From Gonocerus acuteangulatus (Eukaryota; Arthropoda; Insecta; Hemiptera; Coreidae), in contig OX328124.1 of assembly GCA_946811695.1 (NCBI GenBank), forward strand, positions 61,440,704-61,504,703: a stretch of DNA of 64,000 nucleotides. Reading direction: 5' to 3'. Both the position numbers and the translations under genes were made by a program. A model generated the notes under the pieces. That model did no database searches. It was given only the letters and a program-made list of their open reading frames with translations, and was not told the DNA's origin. Shown here piece after piece: positions 59,601 through 64,000 of the stretch; position 1 is the stretch's first letter, and the number at the start of each line of letters is the position of its first letter.

Positions 59601-60343
59601 GTGCATTATAAGGTTTAATAAATTTAAATCCACCTAGGGATATCTACTCTGAGCCTATATGAAAATAAGATATGAGATATGACAATAACATCGACAAGCT
59701 TCCTTTAAATATGACGATTTGCTGTCCGTCTAAAGCTTTGGGTCCGTTAGATGACTTAACTTGGCATGCTGTGATACGAAGTCTGGTAGTGTAATTGGTA
59801 ACAAACCAATTTTGGTGTAAAAAGAGAGATTCCTCCTGGCGGCTTAATATTTCTAAAAAAATATTTCCCTATTGAGTTTTATACAGTGGTTTAATAAATA
59901 TTAGTTTAAAGTTTTGAATTACTGATTGAAATCCTATTTCTATAAAATTGCAGAGAATATATATTAGTTCGACGCTAATGGCCTAGAAGCAGATGCGGTG
60001 TTAAAAAAAACAAAACAGATATCAGTAATGAGATCATAATGATTACCTAGTTATCTTCCTCTCTCTCTCTAACATTATTAACGATAAGGCTATTTATAAG
60101 CGAGCTAAATCAGTAACAAACAATTTTTCCAAATTTGATTTTCATATTAGCCCAAACCTAGTCAAAAGCTTGTCTTTGTTTCTATTGTTGATAGAAGGTC
60201 TTTACTTAATCATTTACTATTTTTTTCTCAGGATAGTCCACAACATCACAAATGGAAAGGAACGTGCTATTGATATAACACTTGGGACCAATGGACCAAG
60301 CATAATGAAGGGTCAAGGAGGCCAGCTGGTGGTAGTCGGATAA
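41459..60343 (+). CDS. Myo1C-like (Myo61F): unconventional class I myosin, Myo1C/Myo61F type (19 coding exons, 1,027 aa)
   Basis: Actin-based, membrane-binding monomeric motor. The 19 exons listed below join with consistent phases (3,084 nt with TAA). Motor: N-terminal [14 protein letters not shown]-loop GESGSGKT at residues 105-112 (the usual Ala is Ser109), switch [11 protein letters not shown] from 157, switch II LDIYGFE at 379-385. The TEDS-rule site, 16 residues before DALAK, is Glu327, so head phosphorylation should not be needed. Actin-interface segment is YIRCIKPN. Neck: IQ-like motifs at about 696-716, 719-739 and 742-760, binding calmodulin-like chains. Tail: TH1 with PH-like signature [11 protein letters not shown] at 890-900, which in MYO1C binds PIP2. 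Length and domain order match MYO1C. ATG 41459 is preceded by an acceptor AG at 41450-41451, so 5' UTR exons lie upstream. The frame is open back to that acceptor, and a longer N-terminal isoform is possible. Confidence 0.95.
41965..42126. mobile_element. MITE-like inverted repeat in myosin intron 1
   Basis: TGAGTGAACTGCACGAGT-CACATCAGGG at the left end and its inverse complement at 42092-42126 form arms of about 34 bp with a one-base gap, around 95 bases of non-coding sequence. The superfamily is unknown. Confidence 0.6.
42580..42695 (+). CDS. myosin coding exon 2
   Basis: [19 protein letters not shown] and on. Acceptor TTTCCAG, donor GTAAGT, ends in phase 2. Confidence 0.93.
42799..42869 (+). 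CDS. myosin coding exon 3
   Basis: [17 protein letters not shown] to the ILIS before the P-loop. Acceptor TTTCAG, donor GTTAGT, ends in phase 1. Confidence 0.93.
43522..43730 (+). CDS. myosin coding exon 4 (P-loop and switch I)
   Basis: [20 protein letters not shown] through LEAFGNAK and [15 protein letters not shown]. Acceptor TATTCAG, donor GTAAGA, phase 0. Confidence 0.95.
43821..44003 (+). CDS. myosin coding exon 5
   Basis: [34 protein letters not shown] and AYNYLTNK. Acceptor TTTCTAG, donor GTAAGT, phase 0. The following 2.0-kb intron holds a Penelope fragment and a Helitron. Confidence 0.95.
44155..44746 (-). pseudogene. Penelope-like element C-terminal fragment (GIY-YIG) in myosin intron 5
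   Basis: On the minus strand a GIY-YIG block is readable across two frames near 44600-44660 ([11 protein letters not shown]). It is followed by the conserved Penelope C-terminal segment at 44335-44454 ([30 protein letters not shown]). RT is absent and frames are broken. It belongs to a Penelope lineage different from the element at 20265-22531, which lacks the last motif in this form. It is antisense to the host gene and within its longest intron. Confidence 0.75.
44747..45513 (+). mobile_element. Helitron, internally deleted, in myosin intron 5
   Basis: The 3' terminus is diagnostic: a GGCGGTACGAAGTTCGCC hairpin at 45484-45501, then GGGTCAG and CTAGT at 45509-45513, followed by a TA run. 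The 5' end is placed tentatively at TCTAAAATCTACTAAATC near 44747. The inside has the protein remnants listed separately and a poly(T) run at 45376-45413. Helitrons move by rolling-circle replication with a Rep/helicase protein. This copy lacks the Rep and most of the helicase. Confidence 0.8.
44823..45190 (+). pseudogene. Helitron protein remnants: N-terminal MPPIRRR segment fused to helicase end
   Basis: ATG 44823 starts [20 protein letters not shown], the conserved start of arthropod Helitron-encoded proteins, with an Arg/Glu-rich stretch after it. From about 45050 the sequence is the end of a Pif1-type helicase: LTINKSQG (motif VI region), then, after a frameshift, SLSVCGINP and [16 protein letters not shown]. 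More than a thousand codons normally lie between. The deletion junction is near 45010-45050. Confidence 0.75.
45540..45915. other. unclassified GC-richer block in myosin intron 5
   Basis: 45600-45890 rises in GC content, with CCGCCAGGCGGGTCGCAGGC and GGTGCACCCGTGAGGCGTG near its end. It is probably a fragment of another mobile element, but I cannot name it. Confidence 0.3.
46015..46221 (+). CDS. myosin coding exon 6
   Basis: [14 protein letters not shown] through [13 protein letters not shown] to SLTYAAN. Acceptor TAATACAG, donor GTGAGT, phase 0. Confidence 0.93.
47106..47160 (+). repeat. SINE/LINE 3' tail fragment in myosin intron 6
   Basis: CGGCGCTAATGGCCTAGATG, then CAGATGCCATTATAT and an AAAATAAATAAA tail. 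Matching tails are at 53328-53390 and 59966-60020. Confidence 0.5.
47307..47611 (-). repeat. tRNA-like SINE candidate with long poly(A)
   Basis: On the minus strand a head GATGAGGTTATCTCCGTGG then TAGAATACTCAACTC resembles a tRNA A-box region. About 230 bases of body follow, ending in a 57-base A run (T run at 47307-47363 on the plus strand). The B box is not convincing. The long pure A tail implies a recent insertion. Confidence 0.45.
47742..48001 (+). CDS. myosin coding exon 7 (TEDS site and switch II)
   Basis: [51 protein letters not shown] and [14 protein letters not shown]. Acceptor TTTTATAG, donor GTAAGC, phase 2. Confidence 0.95.
48154..48267. repeat. (CA)n microsatellite, CG-interrupted at its 5' end
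   Basis: About 110 bases of CA repeats beginning with CGCA units, in myosin intron 7, directly before the Tigger-type element. Confidence 0.95.
48285..49036 (+). mobile_element. Tigger/pogo-type DNA transposon remnant in myosin intron 7
   Basis: Ends CAGTAAAACCTC (48285) and GAGGTTTTACTG (to 49036) are inverted repeats flanked by TA on both sides, the pogo/Tigger target duplication. Secondary GTCCGGATAAACCGG and AATCCGGATAAAG blocks lie inside. The interior keeps a psq-type helix-turn-helix remnant ([21 protein letters not shown] across one frameshift, about 48480-48600). Most of the transposase, including the DDE domain, is deleted. Confidence 0.85.
49258..49311. repeat. 54-base poly(A) run in myosin intron 7
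   Basis: Uninterrupted A run, probably a retroposon tail on the plus strand. No body is recognised upstream. Confidence 0.8.
49507..49676 (+). CDS. myosin coding exon 8
   Basis: [47 protein letters not shown]. Acceptor GTTACAG, donor GTATTG, phase 1. Confidence 0.95.
50370..50417. repeat. perfect 48-bp palindrome with no loop, in myosin intron 8
   Basis: 50370-50393 (ATCAACAAAATGATATTTAT then GGTT) is exactly the inverse complement of 50394-50417. Confidence 0.9.
50724..50878 (+). CDS. myosin coding exon 9
   Basis: [20 protein letters not shown] through HNHFISH to KMLGRN. Acceptor TTTCTAG, donor GTAAGT, phase 0. Confidence 0.94.
50928..50999. repeat. 72-base poly(T) run in myosin intron 9
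   Basis: Uninterrupted T run, the longest homopolymer in the window, ending in TTATTATTATTGTTATTATTG. It is likely the tail of a minus-strand retroposon whose body is not recognisable. Confidence 0.85.
51338..51466 (+). CDS. myosin coding exon 10
   Basis: [34 protein letters not shown]. Acceptor TTGACAG. The donor GTTTGC is weak beyond GT, but the next exon joins in phase 0. Confidence 0.9.
51535..51565 (+). other. tRNA T-arm relic
   Basis: GCGGGTTCGAGTCCCGC forms a perfect T-stem and loop with the canonical GTTCGAGTC B box. No acceptor 5' half, D arm or anticodon arm is found upstream, so this is not a tRNA gene but the 3' half of one, or a SINE head. It abuts the R-TA copy in myosin intron 10. 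Confidence 0.45.
51572..53262 (+). repeat. R-TA repeat with an internal duplication, in myosin intron 10
   Basis: Full order from TTTTAGCACGGTTCCTCCCT to GCAGTTCCTACGAGACGGAC. (TA)n at 51714-51731 is short. After about 52500 the middle part (ACTTAGAATTATGGGATACA to the GCGATGCCAATCGGAGAAAT block) is present a second time, so two copies are joined. It is highly similar to 26140-27352, including the CTAGTGTTAGCCG block. Confidence 0.75.
53328..53390 (+). repeat. SINE/LINE 3' tail fragment
   Basis: ACCGGTGCTAATGTCCTAGA then TGTAGATATGTTATT and an A-rich end. Same tail family as 47106-47160 and 59966-60020. It lies 20 bases before myosin exon 11. Confidence 0.45.
53412..53565 (+). CDS. myosin coding exon 11
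   Basis: [20 protein letters not shown], then [17 protein letters not shown]. Acceptor TTTTTAG, donor GTATAC, phase 1. Confidence 0.93.
53629..53690. repeat. (TA)n microsatellite in myosin intron 11
   Basis: About 31 TA units followed by AAACACACACC. Confidence 0.95.
53947..54178 (+). CDS. myosin coding exon 12 (converter)
   Basis: [44 protein letters not shown] to FRLGK. Acceptor TTTCAG, donor GTAAGC, phase 2. Confidence 0.94.
54840..55080. repeat. relic sharing the 24743-25010 MITE arm, in myosin intron 12
   Basis: TTTACATTCGATACTTTGTA then TTTGTACCGATGATATT at about 54961-54996 matches the right arm at 24975-25010. Flanks differ. An AG-rich stretch follows. Confidence 0.4.
55437..55667 (+). 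CDS. myosin coding exon 13 (IQ motifs)
   Basis: [17 protein letters not shown], then IQ1 [17 protein letters not shown] and IQ2 [15 protein letters not shown]. Acceptor TTGCAG, donor GTAATT, phase 2. Confidence 0.92.
55748..55907 (+). CDS. myosin coding exon 14 (third IQ, TH1 start)
   Basis: [12 protein letters not shown] through [20 protein letters not shown]. Acceptor TATACAG, donor GTAAGA, phase 0. The preceding intron is only 80 bp. Confidence 0.92.
55987..56107 (+). CDS. myosin coding exon 15
   Basis: [40 protein letters not shown]. Acceptor TTTGTAG, donor GTAAAA, phase 1. Confidence 0.92.
57291..57371. repeat. three perfect 27-bp tandem repeats
   Basis: CTCATTGCAACCTGTTGAGC plus AGCACAT repeated at 57291, 57318 and 57345, all identical, in myosin intron 15. 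Confidence 0.95.
57603..57724 (+). CDS. myosin coding exon 16
   Basis: [19 protein letters not shown] through [12 protein letters not shown]. Acceptor TTCACAG, donor GTAATT, phase 0. Confidence 0.92.
57743..57926 (-). repeat. tRNA-headed SINE in myosin intron 16
   Basis: On the minus strand: AAGGCCCAGTGGCCGTGAGT then GTTAAGGCGTGAGCAC (clear tRNA-type A box TGGCCGTGAGTG), GGGGTGGTGGCTTTTCTTTA, AGAAAAGGGTGGTAACTAAT, tail ACAGACGTTAAAATTTAAAT. It begins 19 bases after the exon 16 donor site, antisense to the host gene. Confidence 0.7.
58255..58520. repeat. degenerate tandem repeat (unit about 43 bp and longer)
   Basis: GGGCCTGGCATCATGGCATA then TGCGTCAG at 58273-58300 recurs as GGGCCCAGCATTATGGCATA then TGCGTCAG at 58316-58343. 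Looser versions (GCGGGTCTGGTATCGTATGA, GCGGGTCCGCTGTCATGGCT) follow near 58443 and 58492. The two open frames across it are by-products of the repeat. Confidence 0.55.
58907..59125 (+). CDS. myosin coding exon 17 (PH-like signature)
   Basis: [33 protein letters not shown] and [14 protein letters not shown]. Acceptor TTTCAG, donor GTGAGA, phase 0. Confidence 0.94.
59215..59321 (+). CDS. myosin coding exon 18
   Basis: [35 protein letters not shown]. Acceptor TTTTTAG, donor GTAAGT, phase 2. Confidence 0.93.
59440..59570 (-). repeat. tRNA-derived SINE, minus copy, in myosin intron 18
   Basis: On the minus strand: CAAGTCGAGTAGTGTAATTG then GCAACACATCC (A box) and TTTTCAGTTCAAATCCCAG (B box), spaced as in a tRNA. 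It differs from the SINEs at 28838, 31258 and 57743. Confidence 0.6.
59740..59860 (+). repeat. tRNA-derived SINE, plus copy, in myosin intron 18
   Basis: GAAGTCTGGTAGTGTAATTG then GTAACAAACCAATTTTGG and AAAAGAGAGATTCC. It matches the head of the minus copy 180 bases away, so the two form an inverted pair. The B box is damaged. Confidence 0.55.
59966..60020 (+). repeat. SINE/LINE 3' tail fragment
   Basis: TTCGACGCTAATGGCCTAGA then AGCAGATGCGGTGTT and AAAAAAAACAAAAC. Confidence 0.5.
60232..60343 (+). CDS. myosin coding exon 19 (last)
   Basis: [27 protein letters not shown] to VVVG and TAA at 60341-60343. Acceptor TTTTCTCAG. Confidence 0.93.
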
Positions 60344-60985
60344 GATGTATAATTACTAATTGTATAGAGCATTACTCGCTTCTTCGACTAATATGCTGGA
60401 TGTGATATTTATGCTAAGTCATTAATAATGCAAGATAAAATGAACAGATTTATTTATGTAAATTTAATTTAATTGTTTCTCTGTATATAAGTATGTGCCA
60501 TGAGAAACATAAGTCTTCCACCCATTTTATGTTCCTTAGTCCTAAATTAATTTTAAACTGAAGCCATTTCACAATACAATTGCTGGATGTAAATAGCGTT
60601 CAACAGCAATGACAGACGAGAGTCTCAGTAAAAATGAAATATTAAATTGAGAAGGACGTCATATAAATTGAAAAATGTTCTTAAATTCATGACAGGAGGT
60701 TGGTTGAATGTCGCTTGGCTCATGTTCAAGGCGACTTTTGAATTTTTTTTTTTTTTTTTTTTAACAATGCACGGTTTTCAAGGTGCTTCAAGTGCAGATT
60801 CCAAAAGCATATATTGTAAGGAGGTCATTTGGCTCAAGTCTACGAACTGCTGTAACTAATTTTGTAAGTAAAGGAAGATGGAACTTTCTACCCATTGTTA
60901 TAAATTAATCAATCAAGGAATAAAAACAGATAAAAATTCTCTGTGCTATTATAAATCAATAAAATGGCGAGTTTGGACATGAGCT
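60344..60985 (+). other. myosin 3' UTR with candidate poly(A) signals
   Basis: Sequence after the TAA stop at 60341-60343. Canonical AATAAA hexamers lie at 60919-60924 and 60959-60964. A transcript end shortly after either would give a 3' UTR of about 0.6 kb. The exact end cannot be fixed from sequence. Confidence 0.5.
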
Positions 60986-61091
60986 TCTAAACTGAAGCGA
61001 CTTATTGCAGCGAGGAGCGAGAGGGCTAAGTCTCATTATCTGTGAAAATATGTTTTGCAGCCAGCAAGTGATATGTGTGTGTATATATATA

Positions 61092-61649
61092 TCAGGCTGT
61101 ACCGTATGAAATGTCAGTTTTGTTTACTTTGTCATTTAATCATTTCCCTTTTTTATTTCATTATTTACAAACATCATTGTTATTCATATAGAATTAAAGC
61201 TCTTTTATTTCTATTATTTAATCAGTACCTTGCGTACTGTGTTGTGAGAACGATCCTCTGAGAAAAAAAAAAAAACTTAAATTATGACTTCAACGGAAAT
61301 CCGTATTATTTTTCGTTATGAATTTAAGCTTGGTCATAGCGCTGCAGAGGCGTATATGAACACCTCTTGCATTATTAACACGGCGTTCGGGGAGGGAATG
61401 GTGAATGAACGAACTGTTTACAAGTGGTTTTCCAGGTTTCGAAGTGGAAATTTTGACCTTGACAACAAGGAGCGAGGAAAACCAGAAACCAAGCTTGACA
61501 ATGACCACCTGAAAGAAAGGGTTGAAGCTTGTCCCTCAAAAAGCACTAGGGAATATGCCAAAGAACTCGGAGTAGGAGCCACGACAATTTCAAGACATTT
61601 GAAGGAAATCGGCATGTCCAAAACTGAAATTTCATATGGTACAGCCTGA
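61092..61649 (+). mobile_element. mariner deletion derivative, 558 bp
   Basis: Terminal inverted repeats TCAGGCTGTACCGTATGAAA... (61092-61121) and ...TTTCATATGGTACAGCCTGA (to 61649) match with few differences and are flanked by TA on both sides, the mariner target duplication. The interior keeps the start of the transposase gene up to a deletion that joins it directly to the 3' terminal repeat. Confidence 0.9.
61284..61649 (+). CDS. mariner transposase N-terminal DNA-binding domain, truncated, open
   Basis: 121 codons, MTSTEIRIIFRYEFKLGHSA to the GTA stop. The tandem helix-turn-helix of mariner transposases is visible: FKLGHSAAEAYMN, TVYKWFSRFRSGNFDLDNKE, and a second helix set EYAKELGVGATTISRHLKEI. 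These bind the terminal repeat. The catalytic DDD domain is absent. The frame reads straight into the 3' repeat and its TGA is the last three bases of the element. It cannot transpose, but if expressed it could compete with full transposase. No start context or expression evidence is visible. Confidence 0.8.
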   Translation: MTSTEIRIIFRYEFKLGHSAAEAYMNTSCIINTAFGEGMVNERTVYKWFSRFRSGNFDLDNKERGKPETKLDNDHLKERVEACPSKSTREYAKELGVGATTISRHLKEIGMSKTEISYGTA

Positions 61650-61782
61650 TATATATATACATATACACACACACATATATCTATAAATGAAATCATTACT
61701 ATCACAAGTTCTCATATAAATCTGTGGTACAGTTACTTCAGATGTAGAGGCATGTCCTGTCTCAATAAATATAATTAATTTA

Positions 61783-61981
61783 CTAATTTTGACCCTCCAT
61801 AATGACCTTAATATCCCTTTTATCCAACCTTTAGCCAAATCCCTCTACCGTAAATTCCATTCGAACCTACACGGCCATCCTAACTCCTTAATAAACTCTC
61901 TCTCCTCCCAGCACATTCCTCACAACCCCATTCGGCGACTGAAACGCAAGTGGCCAAGAGATCAACTCTAAAAAGTGTATC

Positions 61982-62019
<38 letters not shown>
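61783..62019 (+). pseudogene. Jockey-type LINE 3' end with poly(A), 5'-truncated
   Basis: The frame at 61789-61971 reads LHNDLNIPFIQPLAKSLYRK, HPNSLINSL and IRRLKRKWPRDQL before TAA. This is the conserved C-terminal end of Jockey/CR1-type reverse transcriptase proteins (LH.DL.IP.V......HPN.L........RRLKR..P.DL). A 35-base poly(A) run at 61985-62019 follows. All upstream domains are missing, which is the normal product of incomplete reverse transcription. Confidence 0.75.
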
Positions 62020-62020
<1 letters not shown>

Positions 62021-63019
62021 TGTCTAGTGGGTACTACTACTGTGCAGCTTCCCACCTCATGAACATTCATGTCAATTTAATCTAGCAATAATTTACTAGA
62101 AATGTATCTTATACATTGTTGTAAATTCCAAATAAATAAATAAATAAAATTTACTAAGATATTTCCTCTGCTGCTAAGTACAATGAATATTGTCTATGGA
62201 TTAAAATTTTACTTCAATTTGTTTTTAAGTATTCAAGAATACAGTGTTCCCTCACAATTTATTCCTAGTTCCAAATCAGTTAAGAGGTTTTACTATAATG
62301 TTCTTTTTATTCTTCAGTTCTTATCCTTATGGCTTTCCAACGAAAATAACTATAGACATGGAAAAATATTGTTATTTATTTCTCATAAGACTACATAAAA
62401 AATAACTGTTTTAAAAACATCATTGTTTTTACGAAACAAATTATGTTGTTATCTTTTTCTTCAGTGATATATGATAAACTTTCCAACTAACAGAAATGTT
62501 TACATTAGGCTTATTATTTTTGGTTCTTATATGGATACGAGTCTGTGCGCGTAGATGTACAATATAAGAAGTATTTATTTCTACTTGAATTAAAATACTT
62601 AAAACAATAATGAAACTCTTTTAAAGTATAGATAGTTATGTAAATGTTTCAGCACATTTATTCTATATTAATGATGTAAATATTGTATAAAGAGCAGGAG
62701 TATTAGAAAATTATTTTATGAGAATAAATCAGAACGTGCAAAGGGAGATTGTTGTACTAAGAATAAAATATTTTTAGTTTAAGAGTCTTATTGTTTCTTC
62801 ATACACCTATCTAATGTTCCCAGATTTCCTAACAATGGAATAAAAATAAAAAGTTGTGAGTATATTTTTGGATGAGTCACTATTATTTCCTTGTTATCTT
62901 TCCCACCAATTGATGTCAGGCATTCATTTCTTCCATAATTCACGAGTAATAAGGCTTTTGTCTTGTACTGGATGGGTACTGTTACTATGCGAGGAACTTG
63001 ATCCCTCACATATTGCATG
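62020..63019. other. intergenic DNA, nothing recognised
   Basis: Short AATAAATAAATAAAT run at about 62130-62148. No gene or repeat identified. Confidence 0.3.
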
Positions 63020-63195
63020 TATGTGAGGGAACTTTTTCTTTGTGTTTAATGGCATATCAACAATGTGGCTATTAACGCCAGGCTATCTACAGGTTGCCAT
63101 CCTTTGAAATTGCCAACAGCACGTGGTTGGTCACCCATTCAGGAACTGGCCCCGCCCGATGTTGCTAAACTTTGGTGATCAACGGGAACCGGTGC
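63020..63195 (-). repeat. 5S-rRNA-derived SINE (SINE3 type)
   Basis: On the minus strand the head reads TTGATCACCAAAGTTTAGCA then ACATCGGG, and CCTGAATGGGTGACC. These are the internal promoter elements of 5S rRNA (A box and C box), in order and spacing. The body AAAGGATGGCAACCTGTAGA then TAGCCTG is shared with the tRNA-headed SINEs, and the tail GGCGTTAATAGCCACATTG then TTGATATGCCATTAAACACA with 9690-9765. It is not a 5S gene, because both ends of 5S rRNA are missing. Confidence 0.75.
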
Positions 63196-63269
63196 ATTCA
63201 TCGTGGCTATGGCCATTGGCTTCAAAGCTTTTTGCCACTCGTTTTGTTCCAGGATTCTTACAATTTATT

Positions 63270-63660
63270 TGTTATTTATCTCTTAGATATGGCCTGAATA
63301 TCCTGAAATGCCTAGTACCTGTCGTTGAGTTGCTAATTTAGCTTTATAGTCTACAGCATTACTTTGTCTTACGTCTCTGTGTCCGGGCAAGTAGAACACT
63401 GTAAAATGTTTGATGTTCTTTTTTCAAAAATTTTGCATTTTATGGGATGTATGCTGTACCAGTGTTGAAGAGATTGTAATGAAATGAGTGAGTCAGTGCA
63501 TATTATAATGTTATTTTGTTCTGTGCCTAGTATGCCGTTTAGTCCTAGTTTTATGGCTTCCAGTTCAGCTGAGTATATGCTTGTCTCATCTGGATATTTC
63601 CTGGAGTATTAGTTTTCACCAACAATAGCAGCTGTGTCTGTCCCATGTGGAGTTTTTGAC
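63270..63660 (-). pseudogene. LINE RNase H relic, minus strand
   Basis: Minus-strand translation gives GTDTAAIVGEN, a stop, then SIYSAELEAIKLGLNGI, NIIICTDSLISLQSL and, after a frameshift, PGHRDVRQSNAVDYKAKLA. This keeps the Glu and second Asp blocks of RNase H. The two preceding LINEs have different sequences here, so it is a third family. Stops and frameshifts are present. Confidence 0.65.
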
Positions 63661-63745
63661 AAATCACTAAATAAGAAAACAGAATTTCTTTTTTTTTTTT
63701 TTGAGCAGAAATATTGAAAATATGATTTGTAAAAATATCTATAAA

Positions 63746-63782
63746 ATGACACTAAGAGATAAATTGTATCTCTTAGTGTCAT
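63746..63782. repeat. perfect 16-bp hairpin, 5-base loop
   Basis: ATGACACTAAGAGATA at 63746-63761 and its exact inverse complement at 63767-63782. It follows a T run at 63689-63702. Confidence 0.7.
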
Positions 63783-64000
63783 CGTCTAGACCATCACTGT
63801 GCAGAGCCAGCCTTCAGAGGAAAAATCAGATGACGGCGGCTGTACGCTTACATCCCTAAACTTCGCTGGGTGCGGTGTGCTACATCCCTAAAGAAGTGTA
63901 ATATGATGAAGAAGCATTTCTGAAATGGAACTGATTTCTTTTTATTTTTTTGTATATAGAAATGTATAAAATGCAATGAATGTAAGTGATGAATTACCTG

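Noticed and set aside
63020..63195. 5S rRNA gene
   Set aside because: Only the internal promoter region matches. Both 5S ends are missing and a SINE body and tail follow.

Overview
This window is arthropod nuclear DNA, most likely from an insect with a large, AT-rich, transposon-rich genome. The evidence is one intron-rich myosin gene closest to the MYO1C/Drosophila Myo61F type, I/Jockey-type LINE relics, a Penelope-like element with hammerhead-like motifs, Helitron, mariner and Tigger remnants, SINEs and many long (TA)n tracts. Nothing bacterial or viral was recognised. I cannot name the species from sequence alone.

Bases 1-41,450 hold no host gene that I can support. In order they contain: a nearly complete I-type LINE (ORF1 end, then an endonuclease/RT/RNase H ORF2 broken by one frameshift); copies of a dispersed repeat here called R-TA, which carries a (TA)n tract at a fixed internal place; decayed LINE tails; an orphan gag-like zinc-knuckle ORF with one premature stop; a Penelope-like element (RT plus GIY-YIG) with hammerhead-like motifs near both ends; SINEs; MITEs; a second RNase H relic; two further hammerhead-like motifs; and a 2.2-kb foldback.

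Bases 41,452-60,343 (+ strand) are a complete class I myosin gene of the Myo1C/Myo61F type. Nineteen coding exons with GT-AG introns and matching phases join into a 1,027-residue protein with motor, three IQ-like motifs and a TH1 tail with a PH-like phosphoinositide-binding signature. Introns of 79-103 bp carry no recognised repeat. Most longer introns hold transposon insertions or simple repeats: a Penelope fragment with a Helitron, SINEs, Tigger, R-TA and homopolymer runs.

Bases 60,344-64,000 hold the myosin 3' UTR, a mariner deletion derivative with an open DNA-binding-domain ORF, a Jockey-type LINE 3' end with poly(A), a 5S-rRNA-derived SINE, and a reverse-strand RNase H relic.

The most interesting signals are: four hammerhead-like motifs tied to Penelope sequences and inverted repeats; tRNA-headed and 5S-headed SINEs that share one central body; the foldback that carries three copies of a captured coding segment; and the R-TA family, which seeds TA microsatellites as it moves.
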